Of a DNA stretch of 8,584 bases, positions 5,935-8,584 are shown in pieces. The stretch comes from Solirubrobacterales bacterium (GTDB taxonomy: Bacteria; Actinomycetota; Thermoleophilia; Solirubrobacterales; Solirubrobacteraceae): positions 1 to 8,584 of the forward strand of contig WQXW01000057.1 in NCBI GenBank assembly GCA_009781575.1, written 5' to 3'. Made by a program: the position numbers and the translations under genes. Position 1 is the stretch's first letter; every line of letters begins with the position of its first letter. Below the pieces are notes generated by a model. It was not told the DNA's origin. It made no database searches and was given only the letters and a program-made list of their open reading frames with translations.

Positions 5935-6251
5935 GTCACGACGTAGACGACGTGGCCGGCGCTGTCGACCTCCGTGACGAGCACCGAAAACTCGTGCGTC
6001 CCGACGGCGGCTTGGCAGTTGAACACCACGCCCTGACGCTGCACGATATCGACCGGACAGGTGACGCTCGAAGCGAGATGGCGCTGGCTGCGGATGGAGG
6101 ATTCGATCGAGTGCGCAACCCGATCGGTGTTCAAGATCACCGGGGTCGATTCCCCGTTCCACAGCCCGGCGATCAATGCGATGACCACCACGAGCGCGGC
6201 GCCGCACGCGAAGGCCACAACGAGCTCGATCGCACGGCGGTTGGCGCGCAC
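5931..6251 (-). CDS. DUF4333-like membrane-anchored protein
   Basis: From the GTG at 6251 this is a 106-residue protein. A basic start (RANRRA) is followed by a strong transmembrane segment at about 9-31, then an external domain with the DUF4333 pattern: a helix (DRVAHSIESSIRSQ), VTCPVDI, GVVFNCQA and a final strand pair VLVTEVDSAGHVVYVV. Cys65 and Cys79 are probably disulfide-bonded outside the membrane, as the two conserved cysteines of this actinobacterial domain suggest. The function of DUF4333 is unknown. The start is uncertain: the frame stays open to 6521, and an ATG at 6326 would overlap the divergent glycosyltransferase start by 38 nt; neither start has a clear ribosome binding site. 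The stop overlaps the Nudix stop by sharing CTAG. Confidence 0.75.
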   Translation of the reverse strand: MRANRRAIELVVAFACGAALVVVIALIAGLWNGESTPVILNTDRVAHSIESSIRSQRHLASSVTCPVDIVQRQGVVFNCQAAVGTHEFSVLVTEVDSAGHVVYVVT

Positions 6252-6288
6252 GGCGAGAAGATAGCGGGGCGCGAAGGTTTGCGCAACA

Positions 6289-8584
<2,296 letters not shown>

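Overview
The window is very GC-rich, with compact genes and G/C-biased third codon positions. Its gene content suggests a high-GC actinobacterium: an ECF sigma factor carrying its own zinc-finger anti-sigma-like segment, secreted beta-sandwich proteins, a DUF4333 protein and a long collagen-like protein. This combination is reminiscent of Thermoleophilia/Solirubrobacterales. The lineage is an inference from gene style; no rRNA or marker gene is present.

Layout. (1) 88-450 (+): a small four-helix DoxX-like membrane protein. (2) 451-613: convergent spacer holding copy 1 of a palindromic dispersed repeat. (3) 614-5128 (-): three co-oriented genes, read from right to left. First is a large ECF sigma factor fused to a zinc-binding anti-sigma motif, a hydrophobic segment, an Arg/Glu-rich helix and a Thr/Ser/Arg tail. 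Next is a secreted protein with four Ig-like domains in an ABAB pattern. Last is a membrane-anchored protein with a Cache/PDC-like external domain. (4) 5129-5469: divergent spacer with copy 2 of the repeat. (5) 5470-5934 (+): a Nudix hydrolase, whose stop overlaps the stop of a DUF4333 membrane protein (5931-6251, -). (6) 6289-7449 (+): a GT-A family 2 glycosyltransferase with TPR-like helices, overlapping by 29 bp the 3' end of a collagen-like protein (7421 to beyond the right edge, -).

The theme is the cell envelope. The sigma factor, the Ig-repeat protein and the Cache-like protein could form a sensing/surface module in which the sigma factor is tethered by its own C-terminal half. The glycosyltransferase next to a Thr-rich Gly-X-Y protein invites the idea of surface-protein glycosylation. 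Both are inferences from domains and gene order.

The two most unusual items are the domain architecture of the sigma fusion (3119-5128) and the ~72-nt palindromic element present twice (470-541 and 5288-5359), whose centre resembles a degenerate parS site. No rRNA, tRNA, CRISPR array, transposase or phage gene was seen.
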